A stretch of 43,893 bases of DNA from Acidimicrobiia bacterium. GTDB lineage: Bacteria; Actinomycetota; Acidimicrobiia; Acidimicrobiales; AC-14. The notes under the pieces were generated by a model. That model was not told where the DNA came from. It did no database searches and worked only from the letters and a program-made list of their open reading frames with translations. The stretch lies in the NCBI GenBank assembly GCA_023264995.1, contig JAHFUR010000036.1, forward strand, positions 1-43,893, in the 5' to 3' direction. Numbering within the stretch: position 1 is the first letter of the stretch; each line of letters opens with the position of its first letter. Shown one piece after another: positions 27,401 to 35,283 of this stretch. Position numbers and translations under genes: made by a program.

Positions 27401-27812
27401 CCGAGGCCAACAGGGAGCGCTCGCGCTCGAAGTCGGCGACTGCCTGGTCGCGCTCCGGCCCCGACAGGGCCCGGACCTTGACCAGGTTGGCCTCGGTCTC
27501 CCGCAGCAGGCGGGCCAGGCCGGCCCGCCACTCGACGCGGTGGGACTCGAGAAGGGCGTACTGGGCGTCGGTGGCGTCGTCGTACGCCTCGGCCTCGATG
27601 GCCCACACCAGCTCGTGGTCCGACACCCGCGGGCGGTCTTCCCCGCTCGGGCTGTCTTGCCCGCTCTGGGGGCCGCTCGGGCCCTGTTCCCCGCTCAGAG
27701 GGCCGCTTGGGCTGTCTTGCCCGCTCATGGGGCCGCTCGGGCCCTGTCCCGGGCGTTGTTCTTCGGTCGGCGGGCCGCTCGGGCCCGGCTCTCCTGTCAC
27801 CACGTCGTGCAT
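24456..27812 (-). CDS. SNF2-family helicase with N-terminal associated domain
   Basis: 1118 residues from ATG 27812 (MHDVV, GGAGG upstream); an ATG at 27851 is also in frame. The N-terminus (about 5-50) is made of GPSGPLSG-like linker repeats. A long SNF2-associated domain follows, then the helicase core: DMGLGKTPTVLAHLA (motif I), LVIAPPAVVGNW (Ia), LDEAQAIKNP (II), LTGTPVENGLGDLW (III), LVFTHFAEWGKKLADHL (IV), SLKAGGTGLNLTAASHVVLY (V) and DQARDRAWRIGQ (VI), all intact. It is likely a DNA translocase in repair or nucleoprotein remodelling. A second copy of the linker repeat is inserted between motifs I and Ia. Confidence 0.92.
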   Translation of the reverse strand: MHDVVTGEPGPSGPPTEEQRPGQGPSGPMSGQDSPSGPLSGEQGPSGPQSGQDSPSGEDRPRVSDHELVWAIEAEAYDDATDAQYALLESHRVEWRAGLARLLRETEANLVKVRALSGPERDQAVADFERERSLLASALGRLNGVKVEVVDDRTIDGSGEVRLQASWAAGRVVVWAAGPGVEAADDEELGERLAEVDAPAGGWWPHDPVPLPTKEVAPARAIGIPQALGWLVTVGAKDRPEGVGNSVVWLGRVAVWAVDFVARGAIIPTLHGTGSSFAVQWAPALVDRAKLDALSRAMPGPVGALDRSDARTLTLDVLGATVDAIVRSAAARLELPAPPPVVRTPADVSEAVVTSLDGTPFDAPPRLATMLAERLERWAEAVRGPVDARLVVQLDPPDKGGAWFLSVLGPGQDGRLVPLEVALVDGRSKRHLADETVRLERLLPVLNRPGGQRRGEVVLSQDEAFDLMGVTGPALVAAGFDIRVPQLSRRKPRPALRLTAEPVDASVVGAHQLADVRWSAVFDDVELTADDIRRLAAEARPLIHSRGRWVEIDRVDLTEAAAALAERANRTRLTGAEVLRYAVGLESSPLSGGTSVGGTGWAADLLARTATVSKEAVTQPDGFRGELRSYQAEALAWLGFLDSAGLGGCLALDMGLGKTPTVLAHLARVGGQAGPERPSERATGPTLVIAPPAVVGNWAAEASRFAPRLRVIVHHGASRATAADLRNKAESADVIITTYGTAVRDIDALSGFEWARVVLDEAQAIKNPASDVAQELRRIPARSRLALTGTPVENGLGDLWAILDFTNPGLLGARSAFVAQLSAQSKDGRPTGEHALRALNGILVFRRTKAEPEVAAELPDKIDELDHCTMTPEQVGLYQAVIDRLVQANEDERRQGDILAAITALKQICNHPSAYQDDGKPLVGRSGKLARLEEIVDSVFAAGEKVLVFTHFAEWGKKLADHLSARTGVHADCYHGGLSRGVRDKMVADFQARKGAAALVLSLKAGGTGLNLTAASHVVLYDRWWNPAVEDQARDRAWRIGQERTVVSHRLVCPGTVDERVEDVVNGKRHIADLVLPKSSSLADLDPDQLRVALGLRPDMVLTAEAEDTTTSGQEEAA
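25764..25793 (+). repeat. GCTC-loop repeat inside the helicase core
   Basis: TTGCCCGCTCACTGGGCCGCTCGGGCCC-like unit with a perfect core at 25779-25793. It is read in a different frame from the other coding copies, giving AGPERPSERATGP between helicase motifs I and Ia. Confidence 0.85.
27640..27800 (+). repeat. Cluster of GCTC-loop repeats at helicase N-terminus
   Basis: Perfect cores at 27670-27684, 27730-27744 and 27772-27786, with decayed units between them, alternate with CCCCGCTC or TGCCCGCTC half-units. In the helicase frame they read GPSGPMSG, SPSGPLSG and GPSGPQSG. Confidence 0.88.
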
Positions 27813-27982
27813 GTGCCTCCGGCACTTCGTTGCCGAGGGTGAGGGCGGCAATACCGCTCATCCTCCGCGCCTGCGCTGCTTCTGCCGGGCCTCGGCTCCG
27901 CCTGTGGAGCCACGCCCGCATCGTGCGACACCGCCGCCCAGACGGTCGTGCGTCGCAGGATCCCTCCTACCTTACCCTCCGT

Positions 27983-28486
27983 CTAGCCCAAACGCAGCGA
28001 CCGCTCCACATGTTCCCGGATGAGCCCGCGCAGGTCGGTCGGGTTCTCGGCGCACACCACCCGGCCCGCGCCCTGTTCCTCGCTCCCGGGGCCGCTCGGG
28101 CCGACCTCGACGAGCACCGGGAATGCCGGCGCCCGGCCCGGTTGCGGCTTGGCCGCCATCCCGGCCAGCGCCCACGCCTCGGTCCCGCCCGGGCCCCCTG
28201 CCTCGATGACGGCCACCGCCACTGCGGTCGCCGTGGCCCCGAGACCGCCCTTGACGGTGGCCGCGTACTGACCGGCCTCGTCAAGGAAACGGTCGAGGTG
28301 CTCCCGGTTGGCCATCCCGGCCTTGAACAGGGCGACGAGCACGAACACCCGCCGGCGGCCGAGGCGAGTGGCCCGTCCGATCACCGCCTGGCGGCCGGCG
28401 ACGGAGTCGCGGGTCACCGTGAACCCGCCCTGGGCCAGTGACGCCTCGATGCGCCGGACGACGTCGATGGCGCCCGGGGCGCTCAG
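27983..28486 (-). CDS. Hypothetical protein, probable non-canonical start
   Basis: About 167 residues. The protein-like sequence begins at IDVVRRIEASLAQGGFTVTR, right after the methyltransferase stop, with no ATG, GTG or TTG before it. CTG 28484-28486 overlaps the upstream TGA (CTGA), mimicking the ATGA couplings elsewhere here. GTG 28417 is the first canonical start but would delete the conserved-looking first helix. Later parts read RVFVLVALFKAGMANREHLDRF and AWALAGMAAKPQPGRAPAFPV. Near the end, a linker repeat gives VGPSGPGSEEQG. I recognise no family. Confidence 0.6.
   Translation of the reverse strand: MSAPGAIDVVRRIEASLAQGGFTVTRDSVAGRQAVIGRATRLGRRRVFVLVALFKAGMANREHLDRFLDEAGQYAATVKGGLGATATAVAVAVIEAGGPGGTEAWALAGMAAKPQPGRAPAFPVLVEVGPSGPGSEEQGAGRVVCAENPTDLRGLIREHVERSLRLG
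28068..28102 (+). repeat. Single GCTC-loop repeat copy
   Basis: CTGTTCCTCGCTCCC followed by a core at 28089-28102 that matches 14 of 15 bases. It lies in the C-terminal third of the small gene at 27983 and reads GPSGPGSEEQG. Confidence 0.75.
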
Positions 28487-29235
28487 ACGCCTTCCTTGCG
28501 GGCCCGCAGCACGAGCGTACGGGGTACCCACCGGTAGGCCTCGCGCCAGTGCGGCGTGCGATGGCCGTCGGAGGCCGGCTCCGGCTCCAGCACGGTGTCG
28601 ACCCGGAAGTTGGCCCGGGACAGGCCGGTGAAGAGGTCGGAGACGGTGTGGTGATGAGCCGAGAGCGGGAGGCCCTCCCAGTCGTAGTTCACGCTGGTCC
28701 GGTCGAAGTAGGACCGGCGGATGAGCAGCGGTTGCTCCGGGTCGTCGTCGTCGATGAGGTGGGCCGCCGGGTGCGGCAGCGAGAACACCAGGGCCGATCC
28801 CTGCTTCAGCACCCGATGGACCTGGCGGAAGACCCGGTTGAGATCGGGTACCAGGCCCAGCGCATAGGCCGACAGGACCACGTCGATGCTCTCGGCCCGG
28901 AGGAAGACCAGCTCGGCCAGGTCGCCCTTGTGCAGCTCGACCTTCACGTTCTCCCGCTCGGCCAGCCGGCGGGCGCCGGCCAGTTGCTCGGCCGAGAAGT
29001 CCAGGCCGATGGCGTGGGCGCCCTGCTTGGCCATGGCCACCAGGTTCTGGCCGCCACCGCAACCGAGCTCCAGCACCCGCTTCCCGCTGAGGTTGCCGCC
29101 GAGCAGGCGGAAGTCGTCCTCCGTGCCGATATCCGGCCCGTACGTGACGGCGTCGACGCCGGGGAGCACGCCGCCTCGACCACCTTCCAACAGGCGGTTC
29201 CACGTGGCGGCGGTGTCACTCGGCATGCGCGTCAT
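28483..29235 (-). CDS. Class I SAM-dependent methyltransferase
   Basis: 250 residues. Motif I VLELGCGGGQNLVAMAKQG, motif II GLDFSAEQLAGARRL, motif IV around SIDVVLSAYALGLVPDL and motif VI VLKQGSALVFSLPHP are all present, so it should be active. The N-terminus (TAATWNRLLEGGRGGVLPGVDAV) resembles methyltransferases acting on small molecules. The substrate is not known. It precedes the CTG-start gene and follows ino1 on the same strand, separated from ino1 by a dyad-rich 65-bp gap. Confidence 0.9.
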   Translation of the reverse strand: MTRMPSDTAATWNRLLEGGRGGVLPGVDAVTYGPDIGTEDDFRLLGGNLSGKRVLELGCGGGQNLVAMAKQGAHAIGLDFSAEQLAGARRLAERENVKVELHKGDLAELVFLRAESIDVVLSAYALGLVPDLNRVFRQVHRVLKQGSALVFSLPHPAAHLIDDDDPEQPLLIRRSYFDRTSVNYDWEGLPLSAHHHTVSDLFTGLSRANFRVDTVLEPEPASDGHRTPHWREAYRWVPRTLVLRARKEGV

Positions 29236-29236
29236 C

Positions 29237-29287
29237 TTGACACTGGTGACGATCGGACACGCCAGAGCGTGTCAAACCCGTCACCAG
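29237..29287. promoter_or_regulatory. Nested inverted repeats between ino1 and methyltransferase gene
   Basis: Three nested dyads: TTGACAC (29237) with GTGTCAA (29269), CTGGTGACG (29243-29251) with CGTCACCAG (29279-29287), and GACACGC (29256-29262) with GCGTGTC (29267-29273). They could form an ino1 terminator or a regulatory site before the methyltransferase gene. The alternative pairings are mutually exclusive in part. Confidence 0.5.
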
Positions 29288-29300
29288 TTGCCGGTGGACA

Positions 29301-30389
29301 TCAGGCGCCGGCGATGAACTCCTCCACTTTCCGCTGGCAGACGTCGTCGTGGTACTGCTCGGGCGGCGACTTCATGAACCATGCCGACGGGCCGAGGAGC
29401 GGGCCGCCGATGCCCCGGTCGAGGGCGATGCGGGCGCAGCGGACGGCGTCGATGATCACGCCGGCCGAGTTGGGCGAGTCCCAGACCTCGAGCTTGAGCT
29501 CGATGTTGAGGGGCACGTCGCCGAAGTTGCGGCCCTCCAGGCGGATGTACGCCCACTTGCGGTCCTCGAGCCACGGCACGTGGTCCGACGGGCCGATGTG
29601 CACGTCGTCGGCGGCGATGCCGTTCTCGACCTGGCTGGTGACCGACTGGGTCTTGGAGATCTTCTTGGACTCCAGGCGCTCGCGCTCCAGCATGTTCTTG
29701 AAGTCCATGTTGCCGCCGACGTTGAGCTGGTAGGTGCGGTCGAGCACGAGGCCGCGGTCCTCGAACAGGCGGGCCAGCATCCGGTGGACGATCGTGGCCC
29801 CCACCTGGCTCTTGATGTCGTCGCCGATGATCGGCACGCCGGCGGCGGTGAACTTGGCCGCCCACTCCGGGTCGGACGCGATGAACACCGGGATGGCGTT
29901 CACGAAGGCCACGCCGGCCTCCAGGCAGGCGGTGGCGTAGTGCTTCTGGGCCACCTCGGACCCGACCGGCAGGTAGGCCACCAGCACCTGGGCACCCGAG
30001 TCCCGCAAGGCCTGGGCCACGTCGACCGGTTCGTCGAGGCTCTCCTCGACCGTCTGGCGGTAGTACTTGCCCAGCCCGTCGAAGGTCGGCCCCCGTTGGA
30101 CGGTGACCCCCAGCTCGCCGACCGGGGCGAAGCGCACCGTGTTGTTCTGGCCGGAGAAGATGGCCTTGCCGATGTCGAGGCCGACCTTGGCCGCGTCGAC
30201 GTCGAACGCGGCGACTACTTCCACGTCGCGCACGTGGTAGCCGCCGAGCACCACGTGCATCAGCCCGGGGACGGAGTCGGCCGGGTCGGCGTGGCGGTAG
30301 TACGTCAGGCCCTGGACCAGCGAGCTGGCGCAGTTGCCCACGCCGGCGATGGCGAGGCGGATCGGCCCCGTGTGGGTAGGCAGTGTCAT
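29301..30389 (-). CDS. ino1: Inositol-3-phosphate synthase
   Basis: 362 residues. It converts glucose 6-phosphate to 1L-myo-inositol 1-phosphate, the first step to phosphatidylinositol and mycothiol in actinobacteria. Motifs: [19 protein letters not shown] for NAD binding, [54 protein letters not shown], and [19 protein letters not shown]. Length and motifs are normal. Its ATG overlaps the PadR stop (ATGA), so the regulator and enzyme are one operon, as with Rv0046c/Rv0047c in mycobacteria (recalled). Confidence 0.96.
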   Translation of the reverse strand: MTLPTHTGPIRLAIAGVGNCASSLVQGLTYYRHADPADSVPGLMHVVLGGYHVRDVEVVAAFDVDAAKVGLDIGKAIFSGQNNTVRFAPVGELGVTVQRGPTFDGLGKYYRQTVEESLDEPVDVAQALRDSGAQVLVAYLPVGSEVAQKHYATACLEAGVAFVNAIPVFIASDPEWAAKFTAAGVPIIGDDIKSQVGATIVHRMLARLFEDRGLVLDRTYQLNVGGNMDFKNMLERERLESKKISKTQSVTSQVENGIAADDVHIGPSDHVPWLEDRKWAYIRLEGRNFGDVPLNIELKLEVWDSPNSAGVIIDAVRCARIALDRGIGGPLLGPSAWFMKSPPEQYHDDVCQRKVEEFIAGA

Positions 30390-31012
30390 GAGAGGTCCCC
30401 TCCCTTGCGTTCAAGGGCGATCAGGCGGTCGAGCCACGAGATGTCAGCCTCGGTGGTCTCGGTGCCGTGGTCGACCAAGGACTGGGTGTACAGATCCATG
30501 CGTTCCTTGCGGCTGCGGTGGTTGGTGCGGGCCTTGGCCAGACGGTCGACCAGGAGGGCCCGGCGCTGCTCGAAGAGCCCCAGGCGGCGCTCCGGTGGCA
30601 GGTGGCGGCAGAAGGCCAGCTTGAGGTTGAAGGCCCGGTCGTCGTCCACGCTGGTGGACTCGGCCTCCAGCAGTTCTTCGAAGACCCGCTCCCCATGGGG
30701 GGTGATGGCGTAGACCTTCCGGGTCCGCGACGGGCGGGCCGGGCGGGCCGGCGGGCGGCGGGCCCGGAACGCGGCGGCCTCGCCGGCGATGGAGCCGGTC
30801 ATGGGCACGGCCGGCGCCGGCGGTGGCTCCTCGGCGCCATTGAGGATGACGACACGTACCGCGCCGGCGGCTTCGAGGCGGGCGAGCGCCGGGTACAGCG
30901 ACCCGAACGAGACGCTGGAAAAGGCGCCGAGGGCATCGGTGAGGCGCTTCTTCAGCTCGTAGCCGTGGAGCTCTTGCTCCTTCAGCACCCCCAGGATGGC
31001 CAGCTCGAGCAC
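30386..31012 (-). CDS. PadR family transcriptional regulator
   Basis: 208 residues from GTG 31012 (GAAGGG upstream). The winged helix is clear: [20 protein letters not shown], then [21 protein letters not shown] Pro/Ala-rich insertion sits at the wing ([13 protein letters not shown]), followed by [16 protein letters not shown] and a C-terminal dimer helix ([20 protein letters not shown]). It is cotranscribed with ino1 and probably represses its own operon through the inverted repeat at 31035-31058. It may also affect the divergent DUF5318 and penicillin-binding-protein genes. Confidence 0.93.
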   Translation of the reverse strand: MLELAILGVLKEQELHGYELKKRLTDALGAFSSVSFGSLYPALARLEAAGAVRVVILNGAEEPPPAPAVPMTGSIAGEAAAFRARRPPARPARPSRTRKVYAITPHGERVFEELLEAESTSVDDDRAFNLKLAFCRHLPPERRLGLFEQRRALLVDRLAKARTNHRSRKERMDLYTQSLVDHGTETTEADISWLDRLIALERKGGDLS

Positions 31013-31034
31013 GTCTGCCCTTCTTCGTTGCGTC

Positions 31035-31058
31035 CGACATATCGGTTCGATATATCGA
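31035..31058. promoter_or_regulatory. Probable PadR operator
   Basis: CGACATATCG (31035-31044) and CGATATATCG (31048-31057) form an inverted repeat with one mismatch and a GTT spacer. The second arm lies in a perfect TCGATATATCGA palindrome. The A/T-rich arms stand out from the GC-rich surroundings and lie 23 bp upstream of the PadR start. Confidence 0.65.
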
Positions 31059-31138
31059 CACCAGTATGCGCACGCCGTTCACCCCTTCGCAACCATGTGG
31101 TGGCCCGGTGGCGGGGAGATGTCGCTACCCTCGGTGGC

Positions 31139-31546
31139 GTGACCTTCGGGCCGGAGTCGCTGCGAGCGCGAGGGACGGGGCAGGCCTCCGGCCCGGGCGA
31201 TGTCGACTACCGCCTCGTCCGCAAGCACACCCTCGACGAGTACCGACGAGGCCGGTTGAGCCGCCTCGATGTGTGCGACGCCCACCCCGAGCTGCTGCGG
31301 GCCGCCCGCAACGTGGGTGAGGCCCGCAGCGAGGACTGCCCGATCTGCGAGGACCCGACGCTGACCCTGGTCTCCTTCGCCTTCGGTGCCCGCCTCCCGG
31401 CCCACGGCCGCTGCATCACCACCCGCAAGGAGCTGACCGAGCTCAAACGGGCGCCACAGGAGTCCACCTGTTACGTCGTCGAGGTGTGCACGGCCTGCGC
31501 CTGGAACCAGCTCGTCCGCAGCTTCAAGTTGGGCAAGTCGTCCTGA
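31139..31546 (+). CDS. DUF5318 family protein
   Basis: 135 residues from GTG 31139. VDYRLVRKHTLDEYRRGRLSR followed by DVCDAHPELLRAARNVG, a CPICE pair, ELKRAPQESTCYVVEVCTAC and WNQLVRSF are the DUF5318 pattern. Two C-x2-C pairs (CPIC and CTAC) suggest a bound zinc. The function is unknown. It lies directly before a class A penicillin-binding protein gene and divergent from padR-ino1, as Rv0049 does in mycobacteria (recalled), so a role in peptidoglycan synthesis or its control is plausible. Confidence 0.88.
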   Translation: MTFGPESLRARGTGQASGPGDVDYRLVRKHTLDEYRRGRLSRLDVCDAHPELLRAARNVGEARSEDCPICEDPTLTLVSFAFGARLPAHGRCITTRKELTELKRAPQESTCYVVEVCTACAWNQLVRSFKLGKSS

Positions 31547-31588
31547 CCCTGGGTCGGCGACCACCTCGGCCTGTACGCTGACGGGGTC

Positions 31589-33793
31589 GTGCGCCGAAGC
31601 AGTCAGGGGCTTCTAGAACCCCTTCCGCCCGCAGTCGCCCGCCGCCAGCCCCTGCGGGGGCCAGTGCGCCGGCGCAGCTTGTTCTGGCGCTACCGGCGCG
31701 TCTGGTTCCTGATCGGGATCCTGGGCTTCACCGCCCTGGCCGGGGCGGCGTGGATGCTCACCCAGATCCCCCTGCCGCCCGAGGCCCCCCAGGCCCAGAC
31801 CACGGTCATCTACGACGCCACCGGCGCCCAGCTCGCCACCTTGCACGGGGTGGAGAACCGCTTCCCCGTGTCGATCGACGCCGTCCCGCCGGTGGTCACC
31901 GCCGCCGTCGTGGCCGCCGAGGACCGGAAGTTCTTCGTCCACGGCGGCATCGACCCCGTCGGCATCGCCCGGGCCACCTGGGCCGACGTGCGCCGCAAGG
32001 GGGTCACCCAGGGCGGGTCCACGATCACCCAGCAGTACGTGAAGAACGCCTACGTGGGCCGGGAGTACACCCTCTGGCGGAAGATTCGCGAGGCCGTCAT
32101 CTCGGTGAAGATCGAGCGCAAGCTCAACAAGAACCAGATCCTCGAGCGGTACCTGAACACCGTGTACTTCGGCCGCGGCGCCTACGGGGTCCAGGCCGCG
32201 GCCAAGGCCTACTTCAACAAGGACGTGGGCCAGCTCGAGCTGAAGGAGGCGTCGTACCTGGCCGGCCTCATCCGCAGCCCGTCCGCCGGCGACGTGGCCG
32301 ACGACCCGGTCGAGGCCCACGACCTGCGCTTCATCGTCCTGTCGGCCATGGTCGACACCAAGATCATCACCCCCGAACAGGCCAACGCCGTCGAAGCGGT
32401 CCCGATCGCCGACTACGTCGTCGCCGACACCGTGGCCGGCTCGAACGTCACCATGACCGGCGTCGGCGCCGAGTACTTCGTGGCCTACGTCCAGCGGGAG
32501 CTGACCAAGCTCTACCCCGAGGACCAGGTCCTGCGGGGCGGGATGCGGGTGTACACGACCCTCGACCCCACCGCCCAACGCCAGGCCTACGACGCCGTCT
32601 ACGGCCTCCTCGACAGGGCCGGCGACCCGGCCGGGGCGCTCGTCTCCCTGGACAACGACGGGCGGGTCGTCGCCATGGTCGGCGGCCGGGACTGGACGAC
32701 GTCGCAGGTCAACCTGGCCGTCGGCACCGACGGCGGCGGGTCGGGCCGCCAGGCCGGGTCGACCTTCAAGCCCATCGTGCTGGCCGAGGCGGTGAGCCAG
32801 GGGATCAGCCTCGAAGCGCAGTTCGCGGCCCCGGCCAAGCTTGTGCTCCCCAAGGCCGACAAGGACGAGAAGGACTGGGAGGTCAACAACTACGAGAACG
32901 CCAACTTCGGCCGGATCAGCCTGCTGAACGCCACGGCCAACTCGGTCAACACCGTCTACGCCCAGCTCGTGGTGCAGGTGGGGCCGGACAAGGTGGTCGA
33001 CATGGCCCACAAGCTCGGCGTCAAGGCCGACCTGGCCCCCAACGCGTCCATCGCCCTGGGGACGGCCGACGTGTCGGTGCTCGATATGGCCAGCACCTAC
33101 CTCACCCTGCAGGCCCGGGGCATGCACGTCGAGCCGCGTGTGATCAAGAAGATCACCCAGAACAACTCGGTCCTGGTCGACGACCGGCCGAAGACGGCCC
33201 GGGTCCTGGAACGGGACGTGGCCGACAAGGTCAACTACGCGCTCCAGCAGGTCATCGAGAACGGCTCGGGCACCGCCGCCGCCCTGCCCCAGGCCCAGGT
33301 CTGGGGCAAGACCGGCACCACCGACAACTACGGCGACGCCTGGTTCGTCGGCTACACCCGCCAGCTCACCACCGCGGTGTGGATGGGCTACCCCGCCGGC
33401 CAGTCGACCCCCCTCTACGACATCCACGGGGTGAAGAAGGTCAACGGCGGCTCGCTGCCGGCCCAGATCTTCAAGCGGTTCATGACCAAGGCCAGCCCCC
33501 CCGACCCGACGCCGCCCGACAAGATCCCCGACCTCTCCGGCAAGACGCCGCCGTCGGTCGTCTCGGTGACCCCGTCCACGACCACGCCGGCGGCGTCGGC
33601 CACGACCACCACCGTCGCCGCCGGCGACGACTCGCCGACGACCACGGTCCGACAGAACCCGGCCGTGACCCTGCCCGAGCAGATCACCGTCCCGTCATTG
33701 CCACCGCAGTCGTTCACGCCGCCGACGGCGCCCACCACCACCATGGCCCGGCCCCGCACCACTTTCACCGTCCCCACGATCCCCCGACCGTGA
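31589..33793 (+). CDS. Class A penicillin-binding protein (transglycosylase/transpeptidase)
   Basis: 734 residues from GTG 31589. Short basic cytoplasmic start, one helix (FLIGILGFTALAGAAWML), then the glycosyltransferase-51 domain with catalytic Glu111 in AAEDRKFF and QGGSTITQQYVKN. The transpeptidase has Ser391 in STFK (S-x-x-K), SVN at 452-454 and KTGT at 574. All catalytic motifs are intact. The C-terminal about 110 residues are rich in Pro and Thr (TTTVAAGDDSPTTT), typical of ponA1-type proteins. It polymerises and crosslinks peptidoglycan. The gap to DUF5318 is 42 bp, consistent with one transcript. Confidence 0.95.
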   Translation: MRRSSQGLLEPLPPAVARRQPLRGPVRRRSLFWRYRRVWFLIGILGFTALAGAAWMLTQIPLPPEAPQAQTTVIYDATGAQLATLHGVENRFPVSIDAVPPVVTAAVVAAEDRKFFVHGGIDPVGIARATWADVRRKGVTQGGSTITQQYVKNAYVGREYTLWRKIREAVISVKIERKLNKNQILERYLNTVYFGRGAYGVQAAAKAYFNKDVGQLELKEASYLAGLIRSPSAGDVADDPVEAHDLRFIVLSAMVDTKIITPEQANAVEAVPIADYVVADTVAGSNVTMTGVGAEYFVAYVQRELTKLYPEDQVLRGGMRVYTTLDPTAQRQAYDAVYGLLDRAGDPAGALVSLDNDGRVVAMVGGRDWTTSQVNLAVGTDGGGSGRQAGSTFKPIVLAEAVSQGISLEAQFAAPAKLVLPKADKDEKDWEVNNYENANFGRISLLNATANSVNTVYAQLVVQVGPDKVVDMAHKLGVKADLAPNASIALGTADVSVLDMASTYLTLQARGMHVEPRVIKKITQNNSVLVDDRPKTARVLERDVADKVNYALQQVIENGSGTAAALPQAQVWGKTGTTDNYGDAWFVGYTRQLTTAVWMGYPAGQSTPLYDIHGVKKVNGGSLPAQIFKRFMTKASPPDPTPPDKIPDLSGKTPPSVVSVTPSTTTPAASATTTTVAAGDDSPTTTVRQNPAVTLPEQITVPSLPPQSFTPPTAPTTTMARPRTTFTVPTIPRP

Positions 33794-33818
33794 GCCCTCC
33801 CCAGTAGGCTGGGAGGGC
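33794..33818 (+). terminator. Terminator hairpin after penicillin-binding protein gene
   Basis: Perfect 8-bp stem GCCCTCCC/GGGAGGGC with a 9-base loop starts on the base after the stop codon. No T tract follows. It should limit read-through into panB. Confidence 0.6.
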
Positions 33819-33861
33819 CGCCGGCAGCCACCGGGCGCTGGACGGCGAGGAGGCAGCTCGA

Positions 33862-34722
33862 ATGGCGCAGCAGGTCACCGCCCCCACCGTCCGGGCGGCC
33901 AAGGGGGGCACCCCCCTCGTCATGGTGACGGCGTACGACGCACCGACCGCCCGCATTGCCGACGAGGCCGGCGTCGACGTGATCCTCGTCGGTGACTCGG
34001 TCGCCATGGTGGTGCTGGGCTACGAGGACACCTTGCAGGTCACCGTCGCCGACATGGCCCACCACGTCGGCGCCGTGGCCCGGGCCCGGCCCCGGGCCAT
34101 GGTCGTGGCCGACATGCCGTGGCTGAGCTACCACCTCTCCACCGACGAGGCCGTCCGCAACGCCGCCACCCTGGTCCGGGCCGGGGCCGCGGCCGTCAAG
34201 CTCGAAGGCGGCCGGCCCCGGGCCCCCGTGGTCGCCGCGCTGGTCGACGCCCAGATCCCGGTCATGGGCCACCTCGGGCTCACGCCGCAGTCGGTGCACG
34301 CCATGGGCGGCTACCGGGTCCAGGGCCAGCAGGCCGATGCGGCCGGCGCCCTCCTCGACGATGCCCGGGCCCTGGCCGGCGCCGGCTGCTTCGCCATCGT
34401 GCTGGAATGTGTCCCTCGCGAGGTCGCCCGCCTCATCACCATGGAGGTCCCCGTTCCCACCATCGGCATCGGCGCCGGCCCCGACTGCGACGGGCAGGTC
34501 CTCGTGCTCCACGACCTCCTCGGCCTCGAGGACCGGATCGCCCCCAAGTTCGTCCGCCGGTACGGCGCCCTGAAGGCCGACGGCGTGGCGGCCGTGGCCG
34601 CCTACGCCGGCGACGTGCGGGCCCGGTCCTTCCCGTCCGACGCCGAGAGCTACCACCTGTCCGACGACGCCGCCGCCGCCCTCGGCATCGACCGGCCGGG
34701 CGCCGGCCGGCGCACCGGATGA
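33862..34722 (+). CDS. panB: 3-methyl-2-oxobutanoate hydroxymethyltransferase
   Basis: 286 residues. It forms ketopantoate from alpha-ketoisovalerate and methylene-tetrahydrofolate for pantothenate and CoA. Family blocks: MVTAYDAPTARIADEAGVDVI, VGDSVAMVVLGYEDTLQVTV, VVADMPWLSYHLS, AAAVKLEGG, IPVMGHLGLTPQSVH, GIGAGPDCDGQVLVLHDLLG. The metal-binding and substrate residues in these blocks are present. It overlaps the DUF192 gene by ATGA. panB is not in the mycobacterial ponA1-rpsF interval (recalled), so it is an insertion relative to that order. panC and panD are not in the window. Confidence 0.96.
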   Translation: MAQQVTAPTVRAAKGGTPLVMVTAYDAPTARIADEAGVDVILVGDSVAMVVLGYEDTLQVTVADMAHHVGAVARARPRAMVVADMPWLSYHLSTDEAVRNAATLVRAGAAAVKLEGGRPRAPVVAALVDAQIPVMGHLGLTPQSVHAMGGYRVQGQQADAAGALLDDARALAGAGCFAIVLECVPREVARLITMEVPVPTIGIGAGPDCDGQVLVLHDLLGLEDRIAPKFVRRYGALKADGVAAVAAYAGDVRARSFPSDAESYHLSDDAAAALGIDRPGAGRRTG

Positions 34723-35267
34723 ACATTCGCGTGCTCCGCTGGGTCATCGTCGGCTTGCTCGCCATCGGGGCGGTGGCCTTCATCGCCGTAGGCGCCAACA
34801 GCCCGAAGGACCCGAGCCTGGCGCCGGCGTCGGGCCAGGCGTCGGGCAACCGCACCCGGTTCGGCGACTTTGCCGAGATCGGGTTCCACATCGAGGGCGG
34901 GACCGCGGCGGCCGCCACCGCCGCCCGCTGCGCCCTGCTGGCCGAGACCGCGGCCCAGCAGGGGCTGGGCCTCATGAACCGCACCGACCTCGGCGGCTAC
35001 GACGGGATGCTGTTCAAGTTCACCTCGGACAGCAACGCCCAGTTCTACATGCTCGATACGCCGCTCCCCCTGTCGATCGCCTTCTTCGACGCCTCCGGGG
35101 CCTACGTGTCCCAGGCCGACATGCCGCCGTGTGGGCACCAGTCGAACTGCCCGACCTACGCCGCCGCCCGGCCCTACCGCTGGGCCCTCGAAGTCCCCCA
35201 GGGCGGCCTGCCCCGGCTGGCCATCGGGCCCGGCTCACGGCTGGTCGCCGCCGGCGCCTGCACCTAG
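34719..35267 (+). CDS. DUF192 family exported protein
   Basis: 182 residues from ATG 34719, overlapping the panB stop. One N-terminal helix (VLRWVIVGLLAIGAVAFIAVGA) suggests membrane attachment or export. The DUF192 fold follows: CALLAETAAQQGLGLMNRTDL, YDGMLFKFTSDSNAQFYMLDTPLPLSIAFFDA, and RWALEVPQGGLPRL. In this family the Met-containing turn precedes a conserved W/Y-M-K/L-T/N-T segment, here FYMLDTPLPL. An extra Cys pair (CGHQSNC) is inserted between the last strands. Function is unknown; coupling to panB is probably only operonic. Confidence 0.82.
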   Translation: MNIRVLRWVIVGLLAIGAVAFIAVGANSPKDPSLAPASGQASGNRTRFGDFAEIGFHIEGGTAAAATAARCALLAETAAQQGLGLMNRTDLGGYDGMLFKFTSDSNAQFYMLDTPLPLSIAFFDASGAYVSQADMPPCGHQSNCPTYAAARPYRWALEVPQGGLPRLAIGPGSRLVAAGACT

Positions 35268-35283
35268 CCGCCGGCGATCCTGT

